Part shown: in pieces, positions 18,832-28,529 of the stretch | Numbering within the stretch: the first letter of the stretch is position 1 | Layout: the number at the start of each line of letters is the position of its first letter | Origin: Polaromonas sp. | GTDB taxonomy: Bacteria; Pseudomonadota; Gammaproteobacteria; Burkholderiales; Burkholderiaceae_C | NCBI RefSeq assembly: GCF_029945925.1 | Contig: NZ_JAQSDN010000054.1 | Location: 14,126 to 78,125, forward strand | DNA: 64,000 nucleotides | Reading direction: 5' to 3' | Notes under the pieces: model-generated | Told to the model about the DNA's origin: nothing | What the model saw: only the letters and a program-made list of their open reading frames with translations | Database searches by the model: none | Made by a program: the position numbers and the translations under genes

Positions 18832-19727
18832 CTGGCGTCCAGCCAGGCCTTCAGGCTGGCAAACACCGGCGCCGCGTCCAGCTCGTTGAAGATCTCGTGG
18901 TACAGCCCGTCAAAACAGCGCGTGGTCACGACCTGGGCGCCGCCATTGCTCGCGGCAGCCTCGGCAAAAGCGCGGCTGCCGGCCGGGTTGACCAACCTGT
19001 CGGCGCCGGCATACATCAGCAGCGTCGGTGTGCTCCAGGTAGCTGCGGCGGCCACCGTCGCCGGCCCGGCGGTCGCGATGAACCTGGCCAGCCGCGCTGA
19101 AATCCTGGCATGCACCAGCGGGTCGGCCAGGTACTTGCTGACCACCTGCGGGTCATGCGAGATGAACTCGGGCTTGACGCCGTTGTTGACGCGCAGATTG
19201 GGTGCAATCGCCGGCAGGGTGGCCAGCAATAGTTTTTGAATCGCATTGAGCCCGGGATCGAGCGCCGGCGAGGACATCACCAGGCCATCGACCGGCCGCA
19301 GCCCGAGCGACACAAAACGGCCCGCCACCAGGCCGCCCAGGCTGTGGCCCAACAGGATCAGCGGCAGCGGCCCGGCCGCCTCGTCCCCGCCGCCAACACG
19401 CGGCAAGCGCAGTGAGCGCAGGCGGGTGTCATCCACCACTTCGGCCAGGTCCTCGAGCAGCAGGGTCTCGCTGGACAGGCCGCCGCGCTCGCCGCCCGAT
19501 TCCCCGTGACCGCGCTGGTCATAGGCGCGCACCGCGAACCCCCAGTCAAGCAGCTGCCGCGCCACATGGTCATAGCGGCCGGCATGTTCACCCAGGCCAT
19601 GGACCATCAGCACGACCGCCCGCGGAGGCAGGCTGTTGTCGGACGGCCAGGCCTCCATGGGCCACTCGTAGATCGCCAGATTTTCGCCGTCGCGGGCCGT
19701 GAACGGCGCCAGCAGGGGGAGGTCCAT
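18825..19727 (-). CDS. Alpha/beta hydrolase, monoacylglycerol-lipase-like
   Basis: A cytoplasmic serine hydrolase of 300 residues. The family signature is complete: MVHGLGEHAGRYDHVA, DQRGHGES, the nucleophile elbow GHSLGG, a late Asp in MYAGADRLVNP and His in GLYHEIFNE. These fit the monoglyceride lipase / lysophospholipase group. The ATG at 19727 is chosen because homologous sequence begins at LLAPFTARDG; a longer frame to 19934 would overlap the peptidase gene and encode nothing family-like. It follows the M20 peptidase by 11 bp. Confidence 0.88.
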   Translation of the reverse strand: MDLPLLAPFTARDGENLAIYEWPMEAWPSDNSLPPRAVVLMVHGLGEHAGRYDHVARQLLDWGFAVRAYDQRGHGESGGERGGLSSETLLLEDLAEVVDDTRLRSLRLPRVGGGDEAAGPLPLILLGHSLGGLVAGRFVSLGLRPVDGLVMSSPALDPGLNAIQKLLLATLPAIAPNLRVNNGVKPEFISHDPQVVSKYLADPLVHARISARLARFIATAGPATVAAAATWSTPTLLMYAGADRLVNPAGSRAFAEAAASNGGAQVVTTRCFDGLYHEIFNELDAAPVFASLKAWLDARF

Positions 19728-19738
19728 GCAATGCCGAT

Positions 19739-21211
19739 TCAGGGCATGCGCGCGATGACGGACGCCACGGCGGCGGTGATTTTCTTGGCATACGGCACAT
19801 GCAGGAATTCGTTGGGGCCGTGTGCATTGCTCTTCGGACCCAACACGCCGCAGACCATCATCTGCGCCTTCGGAAAACCCTGGCTCAGCATGTTCATCAG
19901 CGGAATCGTGCCGCCCTGGCCGATGGTGCCGCAAGGTGCCCCATAAAAAGCCTGTGAGGCTTCGTTGAGCGCCTGCTCGAACCAGGGCGAGGTGGTCGGC
20001 GCATTCCAGCCGGTGGCGCCGCCGGCGCTTTCAAACGTGACCTTGGCCTGGTAGGGCGCATTGTCTTCGAGCAGGGTCTTGAGCTCCTGCACCGCGCTGC
20101 CGGCATCCACCAGCGGCGGCAGGCGCAGCGACAGCTTGAAGGCGGTGTAGGGCCGCAGCACATTGCCGGCGTTGCCCATCTCGGGAAAACCGTCGGCGCC
20201 GGTCACGCTCAGCGTGGGTTTCCAGGTGCGATTGAGCAGGGCTTCGACCGGGTCGGTGGTGGTCGGCAGCGCAAAGGTGGTGGCGCCGCCGCAGTCGTAA
20301 TGCGCCCACGGGAAACGCTTGTAGATCTGGTCGCCCAGGATCTGCGCGGTGGCCTGGGCCTGCGCCAGCCGCTCGGCCGGAATCTCGCAGTGAAAGCTTT
20401 GCGGCAGCAGGCGGCCGGTCTTGCTGTCCTCGAGTCGGTCCAGCACCTGGCGCATGATACGAAAACTCGAGGGCACCAGCCCGCTGGCGTCGCCGGAGTG
20501 AACACCTTCGGTGAGGATCTCGACTTTCAGCACACCGCTGGCCATGCCGCGCAGCGAGGTTGTCAGCCAGAGCTGGTCGTAGTTGCCGGCGCCCGAGTCC
20601 AGGCAGATCACCAGCCCCACGTCGCCGAGCCGCGTGCGCAAGGCATCGACATAAGGCAGCAGGTCGTAGGAGCCGCTTTCCTCGCAGGTTTCCACGAGAC
20701 CGACGATGCGCGGGTGCGGCACGTTCTGGCTTTTCAGCGCCTGGATCGCGGCGATGCTGGCGTACACCGCATAACCGTCGTCGGCGCCGCCGCGGCCAAA
20801 CAGCTTGCCGTCTTCGTACTTGGGCGTCCACGGGCCGAGGTCCTTGCGCCAGCCGGTGAACTCGGGTTGCTTATCGAGGTGGCCGTACATCAACACGGTT
20901 TCGGTGGAGCCGGGCTTGGTGGCAGGCACCTCAAAAAACAGCACTGGCGTGCGGCCTTCCAGCCGGACGATCTCGAGCTTGAGGCCCTCGACCTTTTGCG
21001 CCTCGACCCAGCTTGCGGCATTGCGCATGACCGTGTCCAGGTGACCGTGGCCGGCCCAGTCGGCGTCAAAGGACGGCGACTTGGCGGGGATGGTGATGTA
21101 GTCGGTGATCTGCTTGACGATGTCGCCGTCCCACTGGGCGCTGACCTGGGACAGGGCCTGGGCGGCGTCAAGCACGCTCGCGGGAATTTCTCGATGCAGG
21201 GGGGCGTTCAT
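19739..21211 (-). CDS. M20-family metallopeptidase
   Basis: A 490-residue zinc exopeptidase or dipeptidase. The metal-binding motifs are visible in order: MYGHLDKQPE, GRGGADDGYAVYA, ETCEESGS and LDSGAGNYDQ, with a dimerisation domain inserted after about residue 240. The family includes CNDP-type dipeptidases and carboxypeptidases. The exact substrate cannot be told from sequence. It is first in a likely two-gene unit with the lipase-like hydrolase. Confidence 0.9.
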   Translation of the reverse strand: MNAPLHREIPASVLDAAQALSQVSAQWDGDIVKQITDYITIPAKSPSFDADWAGHGHLDTVMRNAASWVEAQKVEGLKLEIVRLEGRTPVLFFEVPATKPGSTETVLMYGHLDKQPEFTGWRKDLGPWTPKYEDGKLFGRGGADDGYAVYASIAAIQALKSQNVPHPRIVGLVETCEESGSYDLLPYVDALRTRLGDVGLVICLDSGAGNYDQLWLTTSLRGMASGVLKVEILTEGVHSGDASGLVPSSFRIMRQVLDRLEDSKTGRLLPQSFHCEIPAERLAQAQATAQILGDQIYKRFPWAHYDCGGATTFALPTTTDPVEALLNRTWKPTLSVTGADGFPEMGNAGNVLRPYTAFKLSLRLPPLVDAGSAVQELKTLLEDNAPYQAKVTFESAGGATGWNAPTTSPWFEQALNEASQAFYGAPCGTIGQGGTIPLMNMLSQGFPKAQMMVCGVLGPKSNAHGPNEFLHVPYAKKITAAVASVIARMP

Positions 21212-21377
21212 GAATAAACTCCGGGAAAAGGGGTTCAGCGGGACGGTCCGGCTGAGCTGTCACTGTAACCGTGCTGCGCCCATCGTGCCAGACTGTCCTT
21301 CGGGGAACGCTGCACATCAGGGCATTGTCCGGGACCCTGGCGAAAACGTCATCCCCCTGTTTGCGGGAGTATCTGCC

Positions 21378-22205
21378 TTGAAAACATCCGTCAGCCCTCT
21401 CCCCGCCATCCGTGTCGGCATTGGCGGCTGGACCTACGCGCCCTGGCGCAACAACTTCTACCCGGCCAAACTGCCACCCAGCCAGGAGCTGGGCTACGCC
21501 AGCCGCCAGCTGACCGCCATCGAGGTCAATGGCACCTACTACAGCAGCTTCAAGCCGCCGACCTTTGCCAAATGGCGCGACGAGACGCCCGATGACTTTG
21601 TGTTGTCGCTCAAGGCCAGCCGCTTCACCACGAACCGCCGGGTGCTTGCCGAAGCCGGCGGGTCCATAGCCCGCTTTGTGGACAGCGGCATCAGCGAGCT
21701 CGGTAGCAAGCTCGGTCCCATCGTCTGGCAGTTCATGCCGACCAAGGTGTTTGATGCGGAGGATTTCGGGGCTTTCCTGGCGCTGCTGCCGAAAGCCGTG
21801 GACGGCCGCCAGCTGCGCCACGTGCTGGACGTGCGGCATCCCAGCTTCATGTCGGCGAACTACCTGACGCTGGCGCGCAAATACCGCTGCGCGACGGTGT
21901 TCACCGATTCACCCGACTTTCCGTCCTTTGCCGACCTGACGTCTGATTTCGTGTATGCCCGGCTGATGCGCAGTGACGCCAGGCTCAAGAGCGGTTATGC
22001 CCCCAGGGCCCTGGACGCCTGGGCAGCGGCGGCCCAGACCTGGGCCCAAGGCGGCGAGCCGTCAGACCTGCCGCGGGTGGAGGCCGCGAAACACAAGGGC
22101 GCGCCCAAAGACGTGTTTGTGTTTTTCATCAGCGGCGCCAAGGAAAAAGCGCCGGCGGCCGCGACCGGCCTGTTGCAGCGGCTGGGTTTCAAGGCGCAGG
22201 CCTAG
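21378..22205 (+). CDS. DUF72 family protein (YecE-like)
   Basis: A 275-residue protein of the DUF72 TIM-barrel family, recognised from RVGIGGWTYAPWRNNFYP at the start, QLTAIEVNGTYYSSFKPPTFAKW and HVLDVRHPSF. The biochemical role of the family is unknown. The start is uncertain: TTG at 21378 is preceded by GGGAG at suitable distance and lies just before the conserved region, while an upstream ATG at 21210 would add a tail without family similarity. The 3' end overlaps the convergent SulP gene by 17 bp. Confidence 0.8.
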   Translation: MKTSVSPLPAIRVGIGGWTYAPWRNNFYPAKLPPSQELGYASRQLTAIEVNGTYYSSFKPPTFAKWRDETPDDFVLSLKASRFTTNRRVLAEAGGSIARFVDSGISELGSKLGPIVWQFMPTKVFDAEDFGAFLALLPKAVDGRQLRHVLDVRHPSFMSANYLTLARKYRCATVFTDSPDFPSFADLTSDFVYARLMRSDARLKSGYAPRALDAWAAAAQTWAQGGEPSDLPRVEAAKHKGAPKDVFVFFISGAKEKAPAAATGLLQRLGFKAQA

Positions 22206-24180
22206 GGACGGCCGAGTCGCCCACGGGATCAGGCCCGGGCACGCTGCGGCACTCCTCGAAAATACGCGCCGTGCATTGTCGGCAGATGGCCGGGTCCAGC
22301 CGCGTGAAAATCGTGGCGATGGCGCTGCGCTTGTCGGGGAACTGGTGCTCCGGTCCGAGCAGCCGCGTGAACCCGGTGGTCTGCCACATCTGGATGACTT
22401 CGGGACGCGGGCGGTGAAAGTACAAGTCGCCCCCCATCGCCCGGCGCGCGTTGAGTTCCGCCTCCCACAGCTGGGCACCGGCCAGGTCGATGAAATTCAT
22501 GCTTTTGCCCATCACCAGCAGGTGTTTTTGCGGATGGGGCGCATGGCGCAAGGCATGCAGGGTGTCGGCCACATGCTGGGTCGCACCAAAGTAAACCTCG
22601 CCCTCCATGCGCAGCAGCTTGAGTTGCGGGCATTCCGGCAGGAATGTGGCCCCCACGCTCCCCACTGCGTGTGGTTCGCTGCCCCCCGAGGGGGCGCTGC
22701 GCCTGCGGCCCGGCAAAGCCGGTTCCGCGGCCCTGGCTGGTGAGGAAGGAGCTCCGGGCTGTCGGGCGCTGCTGCTGCCGTCTTCGGCGGCGTCGGCATC
22801 GTCAATCACCACGAATTGCCGGTCCGCTGCCCGGCTGTCGAAGCCCATGGCGCGCATCGCCGGTTTCGAGGTGCGGTACAAAAAGGACATCAGCGACAGC
22901 AGCGTGCCCAGCAGGATCGCGATCTCGAGCCGGATGCTGACGGTCGCCGCCAGCGTGGCCAGGGCCACGGCAAACTCGGTGCGGCTCAGGCTGAACAACT
23001 GCCGCCAGCGCCCGAGGTCCAGCAGCGAGACTGCCACCAACACCAGCAGCGCCGCGAGCGCCGCCATCGGAATCTGCGCCAGCAGCGCCGCGCTGACGGC
23101 GACCAGGCCCAGCAGCAACAGGGCCGAGAAAACCGACGCCAGCGGCGTGCGTGCCCCGGCCTCCAGATTCGGCATGGACCGGTTCAGCGAGCCGCAGGAC
23201 ACGTAAGACGAAAAGAAGCCGCCGATGATGTTGGACAGGCCCTGGCCGCGGAACTCGCGGTTCGCGTCAATGCGCTGACCCGAGCGCGCGGCCACCGCCT
23301 TGGCAATCGAGATCGACTGACCCAGCGCCACAATGGTCAGCGCAAACGCCAACCCCAGCAGCTCGGACAAGGCCGACCAGCTCACGCTGGGGATGGCAAA
23401 TTTCGGCCACGGCGTGGTGATCTGGCCGACCGTGCGCAGGGGCAGCGGCGTTGCACTGACATGTGTTGTCCAGACCCAGGCCAGCGCCGTCGCCGCCACC
23501 AGCCCGGCCAGCATGGACGGCCAGCTGGGGCGCAGCCGCCGCACCAGCAGGGCCACGGCCACAGTCACGCCAGCCACGGCGAGCGCCGCCGGCTGCACCG
23601 AGCGGGCCATCGCGGCCACATGCAGCAGCACCGCGGCAGCCCCATGGTCGGCTGCGGCCGGCAGGCCCAGCAGGTCGGGCAGGGCGTACACCGCGATCAA
23701 CACCGCCGCCCCCGAGGTGAAGCCGAACAGCGCCGCAGGCGAGATGAAGTTGGCCAGGGAGCCGAGCCGCAGCGCGCCAATCAGCCACTGCATGATGCCC
23801 ACCATCACCGTGACCGCCAGCGCCATCTGGATGTAGCCCGGGCTGAAGGCCAGCGCCAACGGCGAAAGCATGGCAAACAGCGCCAGCGAGTTGGCGTTGG
23901 TCGGGCCCGACATCACATGCCAGCTCGAGCCGAACAGCGCGGCAATGATGCAGGGGATGATGGCGGTGTACAGGCCATATTCCGGCGGCAGCCCGGCCAG
24001 CGTGGCAAAGGCAATGCCCTGCGGCAACACCAGCACCGCGCCCAGCAGGCCCGCCATCAGGTCGGCGCGCAGGCTCGCCGGCGTCACCTGGTGCACCCAG
24101 TGGCCGAACAGCCGCTCAAACAGCTTCAGCGCCGGGGCAACGTGTTTTATTTCCGGATGGCTTTGCATGGGCTGGAGCAT
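22189..24180 (-). CDS. SulP-family anion transporter with STAS domain and in-frame insertion
   Basis: An inner-membrane transporter of 663 residues for sulfate or another inorganic anion. The membrane part (about 30-430) starts with LRADLMAGLLGAVLVLPQGI and LPPEYGLYTAIIP, both family hallmarks. A C-terminal STAS domain follows (about 515-640, LMVMGKSMNFIDLAGAQ-like). Residues about 480-512, between the membrane and STAS domains, are rich in Ala/Pro/Ser/Gly and are encoded by a GC-rich repeat at 22646-22740. The linker position probably makes the insertion harmless. Confidence 0.88.
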   Translation of the reverse strand: MLQPMQSHPEIKHVAPALKLFERLFGHWVHQVTPASLRADLMAGLLGAVLVLPQGIAFATLAGLPPEYGLYTAIIPCIIAALFGSSWHVMSGPTNANSLALFAMLSPLALAFSPGYIQMALAVTVMVGIMQWLIGALRLGSLANFISPAALFGFTSGAAVLIAVYALPDLLGLPAAADHGAAAVLLHVAAMARSVQPAALAVAGVTVAVALLVRRLRPSWPSMLAGLVAATALAWVWTTHVSATPLPLRTVGQITTPWPKFAIPSVSWSALSELLGLAFALTIVALGQSISIAKAVAARSGQRIDANREFRGQGLSNIIGGFFSSYVSCGSLNRSMPNLEAGARTPLASVFSALLLLGLVAVSAALLAQIPMAALAALLVLVAVSLLDLGRWRQLFSLSRTEFAVALATLAATVSIRLEIAILLGTLLSLMSFLYRTSKPAMRAMGFDSRAADRQFVVIDDADAAEDGSSSARQPGAPSSPARAAEPALPGRRRSAPSGGSEPHAVGSVGATFLPECPQLKLLRMEGEVYFGATQHVADTLHALRHAPHPQKHLLVMGKSMNFIDLAGAQLWEAELNARRAMGGDLYFHRPRPEVIQMWQTTGFTRLLGPEHQFPDKRSAIATIFTRLDPAICRQCTARIFEECRSVPGPDPVGDSAVPRPAP
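22646..22740 (+). repeat. GC-rich repeat B inside the SulP gene
   Basis: Starts GGCCCCCACGCTCCCCACTG, then GTGTGGTTCGCTG, a CCCCCCGAGGGGG palindrome and GGCAAAGCCGG. Versions of these blocks occur at 16235-16321 and in the surA-rsmA gap. From memory, similar sequence is common between genes in other Comamonadaceae. Confidence 0.75.
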
Positions 24181-24213
24181 ACCGCGGCGCGTGTGACACG
24201 CCGCAGTCCCGCC

Positions 24214-25581
24214 TCAGGCCAGACCGCCCAGGCGCAGCAGCAGGCCGGCCAGCGCGCTGGCGGCGATGACGGGAATCACACCCACCTTGTAGCGCAGCAG
24301 CGCCAGGCTGGCAGCGGCCATGATGGCCAACGCCGGCCACGCCACGTTTGAAGGAAAACTGCCTGTAGCGCCCGCCGGCAAAGCGACGTGCGCTATAAAA
24401 AACAGACCAAGACTGGCAATCACGCCAACCACGGCGGCCGTGATGGCCGCCAGCGGCGCGGTGAAATGCAGCTTGCCGTGGGTGGACTCCACCAGCGGTC
24501 CGCCCGCCAGGATAAAAATGAACGACGGCAAAAAAGTGAACCAGGTCACCAGCAAGGCCGCCAGCGCCGCGCCCTGGAACAGCGCGTCCGGCCCCAGCAC
24601 CTCCTTGGTCCAGCCTCCGACAAAAGCCACAAAGGCCACCACCATGATGAGCGGGCCCGGCGTGGTTTCGCCCAGCGCCAGCCCGTCGATCATCTGCGGC
24701 CCGCTGAGCCAGCCGAACTGTTCGACCGCGCCCTGGTACACATAGGGCAGCACCGCATAGGCGCCGCCAAAGGTCAGCAGCGCCGCCTTGGTGAAAAACC
24801 AGCTCATCTGCGTCAAGGCGCCGTGCCAGCCCTGCCAGGCGAGCAGTGCCCCCATCGGCAACAGCCACAGCGCGGCGCCCACCGTCAGCACCCGGGTCAG
24901 GCGCCTCGTGCTGAAGCGCGCGTGGCCGGGGGTGGGCGTGTGGTCGTCGATCAGCGCGGGCACGTGGGCCCGAACCGTGCCGCCATGCCCACCATCGGCG
25001 GCAAACTGCCCGGGCGCAAAACGCGCACACAGCCAGCCGGTCAGCGCGGCGCCCAGCACCACCCAGGGAAAGGGCACCTGCAAAAAGGCAATTGCTACGA
25101 AACTGATAGCTGCCACCGCCCACGGGACGGGGGCTTTGGCCGGATTTTTCAATGACTTGCTGCCGATGCGGTGCACCGCCTGCAGCACGATGGCCGCCAC
25201 CGCCGGCTTGATGCCGTCAAACATCCCGGCGACCAGCGGCACGTCGCCAAAGGCCACGTACATCCAGCTCAGCGCGATCAGGATGAACAGCGACGGCAGC
25301 ACGAACAACGCGCCGGCCACCACACCGCCCCAGGTCCGGTGCATCAACCAGCCGATGTAGGTGGCCAGCTGCTGCGCCTCCGGCCCCGGCAGCAGCATGC
25401 AGTAGTTGAGCGCGTGCAGAAAACGCTTCTCCGAGATCCAGCGTTTCTGCTCGACCAGCTCGCGGTGCATGATGGCAATCTGCCCGGCCGGCCCGCCGAA
25501 ACTGATGAAGCCGAGCTTGAGCCAGAACCGGAAGGCTTCGCGAAAACTGACCGCCGTCGGTACGTCGGTGGTCTGCGTCAT
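24214..25581 (-). CDS. chrA: Chromate efflux transporter ChrA
   Basis: Inner-membrane chromate exporter of the CHR family, 455 residues, with the two homologous CHR halves. Recognisable family sequence is [40 protein letters not shown], and, in the second half, [20 protein letters not shown] and [23 protein letters not shown] sequence. The ATG at 25581 overlaps the stop of the upstream gene (ATGA). Two copies of the ~60-bp dispersed repeat lie in frame within it, at about residues 143-165 and 393-410, contributing peptides such as [11 protein letters not shown] and [13 protein letters not shown]. Confidence 0.93.
   Translation of the reverse strand: MTQTTDVPTAVSFREAFRFWLKLGFISFGGPAGQIAIMHRELVEQKRWISEKRFLHALNYCMLLPGPEAQQLATYIGWLMHRTWGGVVAGALFVLPSLFILIALSWMYVAFGDVPLVAGMFDGIKPAVAAIVLQAVHRIGSKSLKNPAKAPVPWAVAAISFVAIAFLQVPFPWVVLGAALTGWLCARFAPGQFAADGGHGGTVRAHVPALIDDHTPTPGHARFSTRRLTRVLTVGAALWLLPMGALLAWQGWHGALTQMSWFFTKAALLTFGGAYAVLPYVYQGAVEQFGWLSGPQMIDGLALGETTPGPLIMVVAFVAFVGGWTKEVLGPDALFQGAALAALLVTWFTFLPSFIFILAGGPLVESTHGKLHFTAPLAAITAAVVGVIASLGLFFIAHVALPAGATGSFPSNVAWPALAIMAAASLALLRYKVGVIPVIAASALAGLLLRLGGLA
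24353..24405 (-). repeat. Dispersed ~60-bp AT-cored repeat, copy d (inside chrA)
   Basis: On the minus strand reads TTTTTTATAGCGCACG, then GGGCGCTACAGGCAGTTTT, the family order. It is read through in frame by chrA. Confidence 0.65.
25085..25155 (+). repeat. Dispersed ~60-bp AT-cored repeat, copy e (inside chrA)
   Basis: Plus strand reads ATTGCTACGAAACTGATAGC, TGCCACCGCCC, then GGGGGCTTTGGCCGGATTTT. All family landmarks are in order, in frame with chrA on the other strand. Confidence 0.7.
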
Positions 25582-26480
25582 GCGCCAGCGCCTGTCATGG
25601 CTTCCGGCTTCCAGCTGTGTGTTTCGGGCGGTTGCCCTTGCCACACGGCTCTGGCTTCGCTGGCGCACCAGGCGTAAAGGGCGTCGTACAGCGGCATGGC
25701 GGCTTCCAGCATGCTGTGGTCGTCGGCATGCAGGCGGGACAAACCCAGCGAGAAGGCCAGCAAGCCGGCGCACTGCGGCTCCAGCGCCAGGCGGTCGGTG
25801 TCGGCCCCGCGCACGATGCGGGCCAGGCGGTCCACGGCCGGGTCTTCAATTTCGAACGCGCGAAGCAAGCCATCAAAACTGCACCACTCGCCTTCGTGCG
25901 ACACCGGTGCGCCCGGAATGTCGTAGGCCACGGCGTGCAGTCGCGCCGCTTCACTGAAGACCTGCGCGGTCGGCACGTAGAAGAATTCGGCGCGAGTATC
26001 GATAAAACGTCGAATCAGCCAGGGACAGGCGATGCGGTCAATCTTCGGGCGCTCGCGGGTGATCCAGCGCGACGCTTGCTCACCGGTCACGCCCCAGTCG
26101 GGGCGCTTGCGCATGGTGGGCAGCGGCGTCGTGCGCCACCGGGCAATGTCGGATGCGGTGTCGACGCTGTCTTCACCACCTTCGATGCCGCCGGCCAGCA
26201 ACCAGGCCTTCCAGCCGGCTTGCAGTAATTGGGCGACCGCGTCCTCGCTGGCCTTGTGGCCATAAACGCAGTAAACAACGACTTCGCGCGGCGGTTGCGA
26301 GGTGGCAAAAGCGGCCACCCCTTCGGGTTGGCAGCGCACGGCACCCGCCAGCATGCGCGGGCTGTCCAGAAAGCTGCCTTCGCGGCGAACGTCCAGCAGC
26401 AGGGGCGCGTCCGCGCGGCCCATGCGGACAGCGAGTTCTTCGGGGGTGATGCGGGGAACGGAAATGAAAGAGGTGTCCAC
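25578..26480 (-). CDS. Rhodanese / ChrB-domain chromate resistance protein
   Basis: A 300-residue fusion. Residues about 10-105 are a rhodanese domain with active-site loop CVYGHK. The rest (about 145-290) matches the chromate-resistance exported/ChrB C-terminal domain ([38 protein letters not shown]). In the known ChrB protein this C-terminal domain accompanies chromate sensing. Start is GTG at 26480, with GGAG six bases upstream; a longer frame to 26771 encodes no family sequence. It overlaps chrA by ATGA, so the two are coupled. It may regulate or assist ChrA; the rhodanese may handle sulfur or an oxyanion (inference). Confidence 0.85.
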   Translation of the reverse strand: MDTSFISVPRITPEELAVRMGRADAPLLLDVRREGSFLDSPRMLAGAVRCQPEGVAAFATSQPPREVVVYCVYGHKASEDAVAQLLQAGWKAWLLAGGIEGGEDSVDTASDIARWRTTPLPTMRKRPDWGVTGEQASRWITRERPKIDRIACPWLIRRFIDTRAEFFYVPTAQVFSEAARLHAVAYDIPGAPVSHEGEWCSFDGLLRAFEIEDPAVDRLARIVRGADTDRLALEPQCAGLLAFSLGLSRLHADDHSMLEAAMPLYDALYAWCASEARAVWQGQPPETHSWKPEAMTGAGA

Positions 26481-26599
26481 GGAGTACTCCAATGAGTTGC
26501 CAGCGCTTGGACGGACACCGTCTATCTGTGAAGAGTCGGGAGGCTGAAATCCCGATGCGGAAATAATAGCATCGGTTTCGCGCAGCCGCCAGCCCGCTG

Positions 26600-27199
26600 C
26601 TAGCCGTGCTGGAACTTGAACACCGCGCGGCTGGCGCGGGCATTCGGCCAGAAGCGGACTTCCCGGCCGTCCTGCAGGCCAAAGGCATCCAGGATGTGGA
26701 GCCGGTTTTTCAGCGCCAGCGCCGCAAAATCCCGCAGGGTGCCGACCCGGATGTTCGGTGTGTCGTACCACTGGTAGGGCAACACCCTGGTGACTGGCAT
26801 GCGGCCGCGCAGCACCGCCAGGCGGTTCGGCCAGTGGCCGAAGTTGGGAAAGGCGACGATGCCGGTGCGGCCGACACGCGCCGTCTCGCGCAGCATGACC
26901 TCGGCATTGCGCAGGTGCTGCAGCGTGTCGATCTGCAGCACCACGTCAAAACTCGCGTCGCCGAACATGGCCAGGCCTTCGTCGAGGTTGAGCTGGATCA
27001 CGTTGACGCCGCGCGCCACGCAGGCCTGGATGTTGGCGTCGTCTATCTCCACGCCATAACCGGTGCAACCGCGTTCGCGGGTCAGGTGGTCGAGCAAGGC
27101 GCCGTCGCCGCAACCGAGGTCCAGCACACGTGAACCCGGGGGCACGAGACGGGCGATCACTTGCTGGTCGGCGGACAACCGGGGCGTCGACTTCAGCAT
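26600..27199 (-). CDS. metW: Methionine biosynthesis protein MetW
   Basis: A SAM-methyltransferase-fold protein of 199 residues that accompanies MetX and supports homoserine acylation in many proteobacteria. It shows the SAM-binding [15 protein letters not shown] (about 25-39), the MetW-specific [11 protein letters not shown] and [19 protein letters not shown]. It overlaps the metX stop by 7 bp, indicating coupling. Confidence 0.95.
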   Translation of the reverse strand: MLKSTPRLSADQQVIARLVPPGSRVLDLGCGDGALLDHLTRERGCTGYGVEIDDANIQACVARGVNVIQLNLDEGLAMFGDASFDVVLQIDTLQHLRNAEVMLRETARVGRTGIVAFPNFGHWPNRLAVLRGRMPVTRVLPYQWYDTPNIRVGTLRDFAALALKNRLHILDAFGLQDGREVRFWPNARASRAVFKFQHG

Positions 27200-28359
27200 G
27201 GCGTCACCTTGCTCTCGAAATAGGAGCGCACCACACCCATGTAGCGCGGATCATCGAGCAAAAAGGCATCATGGCCGTGGGGCGCGTCGATTTCGGCGTA
27301 ACTGACGTCGCGCTGGTTGTCGAGCAGGGCCTTGACGATTTCGCGGCTGCGCGCGGGCGAAAACCGCCAGTCGGTCTTGAAGCTCACGAGCAGGAATTTC
27401 GCCCGGGCCCGCGCCAGCGCGGGTGTGAGTTTGCCGCCGTGCTCTGCGGCCGGATCGAAATAGTCGAGGGCCCGCGTGATCAGCAAATAGGTGTTGGCGT
27501 CAAAGTACTCGCTGAACTTGTCGCCCTGGTAACGCAGGTAACTTTCGATCTGGAACTCGACGTCCTGGGTGGAAAATTTGTAGCCGCTCGCATGGCCAAT
27601 GGCGACTTCACGCAGCTGACGGCCGAACTTCTCGTTCATCACGTCGTCGCTGAGGTAGGTGATGTGCCCGATCATGCGGGCGATGCGCAGGCCGCGCTGG
27701 GGCAACACGCCATGGCGCCCGTAATGCCCGCCGTGAAAATCCGGGTCGGTCACGATGGCGCGCCGCGCCACTTCGTTGAACGCGATGTTTTCGGCGGTCA
27801 GGTTGGGTGCACTGGCCACCACCACCGCGTGGCGCACGCGCTCGGGGTACTGCAGTGTCCAGCTCAGCGCCTGCATGCCGCCCAGGCTGCCACCCATCAC
27901 CGCGGCCAGGGTGGTTATGCCCAGCGCGTCGAGCAGGCGCGCCTGCGCCTGCACCCAGTCCTGCACCGTGACCACCGGAAAGTCGGCGCCGTAGATCTCG
28001 CCGCTGTCGGGGTTGCGCTGCATGGGTCCGGTCGATCCGAAGCAGGAGCCCAGGTTGTTCACGCCAATGACGAAAAACACATTGGTGTCCACCGGTTTGC
28101 CGGGGCCTATCATGGTGTCCCACCAGCCTTCGGATTTCGGCACCACGCCGCCCTGCGCATCGAGGTAGACGCCGGCCACATGGTGCGAGGCGTTCAGTGC
28201 GTGGCAGATCAGCACGGCGTTGGACCGGTCGGCATTGAGCGTGCCGTAGGTCTCGTAGCTCAGGTCGTAGGCACGGATGGACGCGCCGCTTTGCAAAGGC
28301 AAAACGTCGGCGAAATGCATGGACTGTGGTGTGGCAACTAGCAAAACAGAAGGCCCCAA
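27193..28359 (-). CDS. metX: Homoserine O-acyltransferase MetX
   Basis: First committed step of methionine synthesis: acylation (acetylation or succinylation) of homoserine. An alpha/beta-hydrolase fold of about 388 residues with nucleophile motif [10 protein letters not shown], Asp in [10 protein letters not shown] and His in [11 protein letters not shown]. The start is uncertain. TTG at 28359 gives the usual [12 protein letters not shown]-terminus, and ATG at 28320 is the alternative; neither has a clear ribosome-binding site. A SAM-II-like aptamer and an intrinsic terminator lie in the leader, so expression should fall when SAM is abundant. Confidence 0.95.
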   Translation of the reverse strand: MGPSVLLVATPQSMHFADVLPLQSGASIRAYDLSYETYGTLNADRSNAVLICHALNASHHVAGVYLDAQGGVVPKSEGWWDTMIGPGKPVDTNVFFVIGVNNLGSCFGSTGPMQRNPDSGEIYGADFPVVTVQDWVQAQARLLDALGITTLAAVMGGSLGGMQALSWTLQYPERVRHAVVVASAPNLTAENIAFNEVARRAIVTDPDFHGGHYGRHGVLPQRGLRIARMIGHITYLSDDVMNEKFGRQLREVAIGHASGYKFSTQDVEFQIESYLRYQGDKFSEYFDANTYLLITRALDYFDPAAEHGGKLTPALARARAKFLLVSFKTDWRFSPARSREIVKALLDNQRDVSYAEIDAPHGHDAFLLDDPRYMGVVRSYFESKVTPC

Positions 28360-28372
28360 CAGAAACAGTGAA

Positions 28373-28412
28373 CAAAAAGAAAACCCGGCATCGCTAAAAG
28401 CGAGTCCGGGTT
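28373..28412 (-). terminator. Attenuator terminator in the metX leader
   Basis: A stem ACCCGG/CCGGGT with an inner CGCT/AGCG stem, followed on the minus strand by TTTTCTTTTTG. It sits between the riboswitch aptamer and the metX start, the expected position for riboswitch-controlled termination. Confidence 0.8.
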
Positions 28413-28421
28413 CATGGATGT

Positions 28422-28474
28422 TCGTCTTTAGCCGTACTTTTTAAGCGCCCGCAAGCTGAGCAAATCGGCGCTGG
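28422..28474 (-). promoter_or_regulatory. SAM-II (metA/SAM-alpha type) riboswitch aptamer, predicted
   Basis: On the minus strand: an AGCGCC...GGGCGCT stem with GATTTG in its loop and CTTGCGG before the closing strand. It is followed by TTAAAAAG and GGCTAAAGACG, which would fold back to form the pseudoknot. This order of GAUUU, CUUGC, AAAA and GCUAAA is what I know of the SAM-II class, which senses S-adenosylmethionine. Its placement upstream of metX fits the known role. Confidence 0.7.
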
Positions 28475-28529
28475 AGGCTAGTATAAATGCAAGGCGTCAG
28501 ACTAAACCACCCTCAACCCGGGAAATCCC
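28474..28529. promoter_or_regulatory. Divergent promoter region metX / FNT gene
   Basis: Only 55 bp lie between the aptamer and the FNT start. On the minus strand TATACT (just upstream of the aptamer) is a good -10 for metX, with a weak TTTAGT about 16 bp upstream as -35. GGGA precedes the FNT ATG. Confidence 0.45.

Noticed and set aside
22816..24351. 511-codon plus-strand Arg/Gln-rich frame
   Set aside because: Shadow of the SulP transporter on the minus strand.
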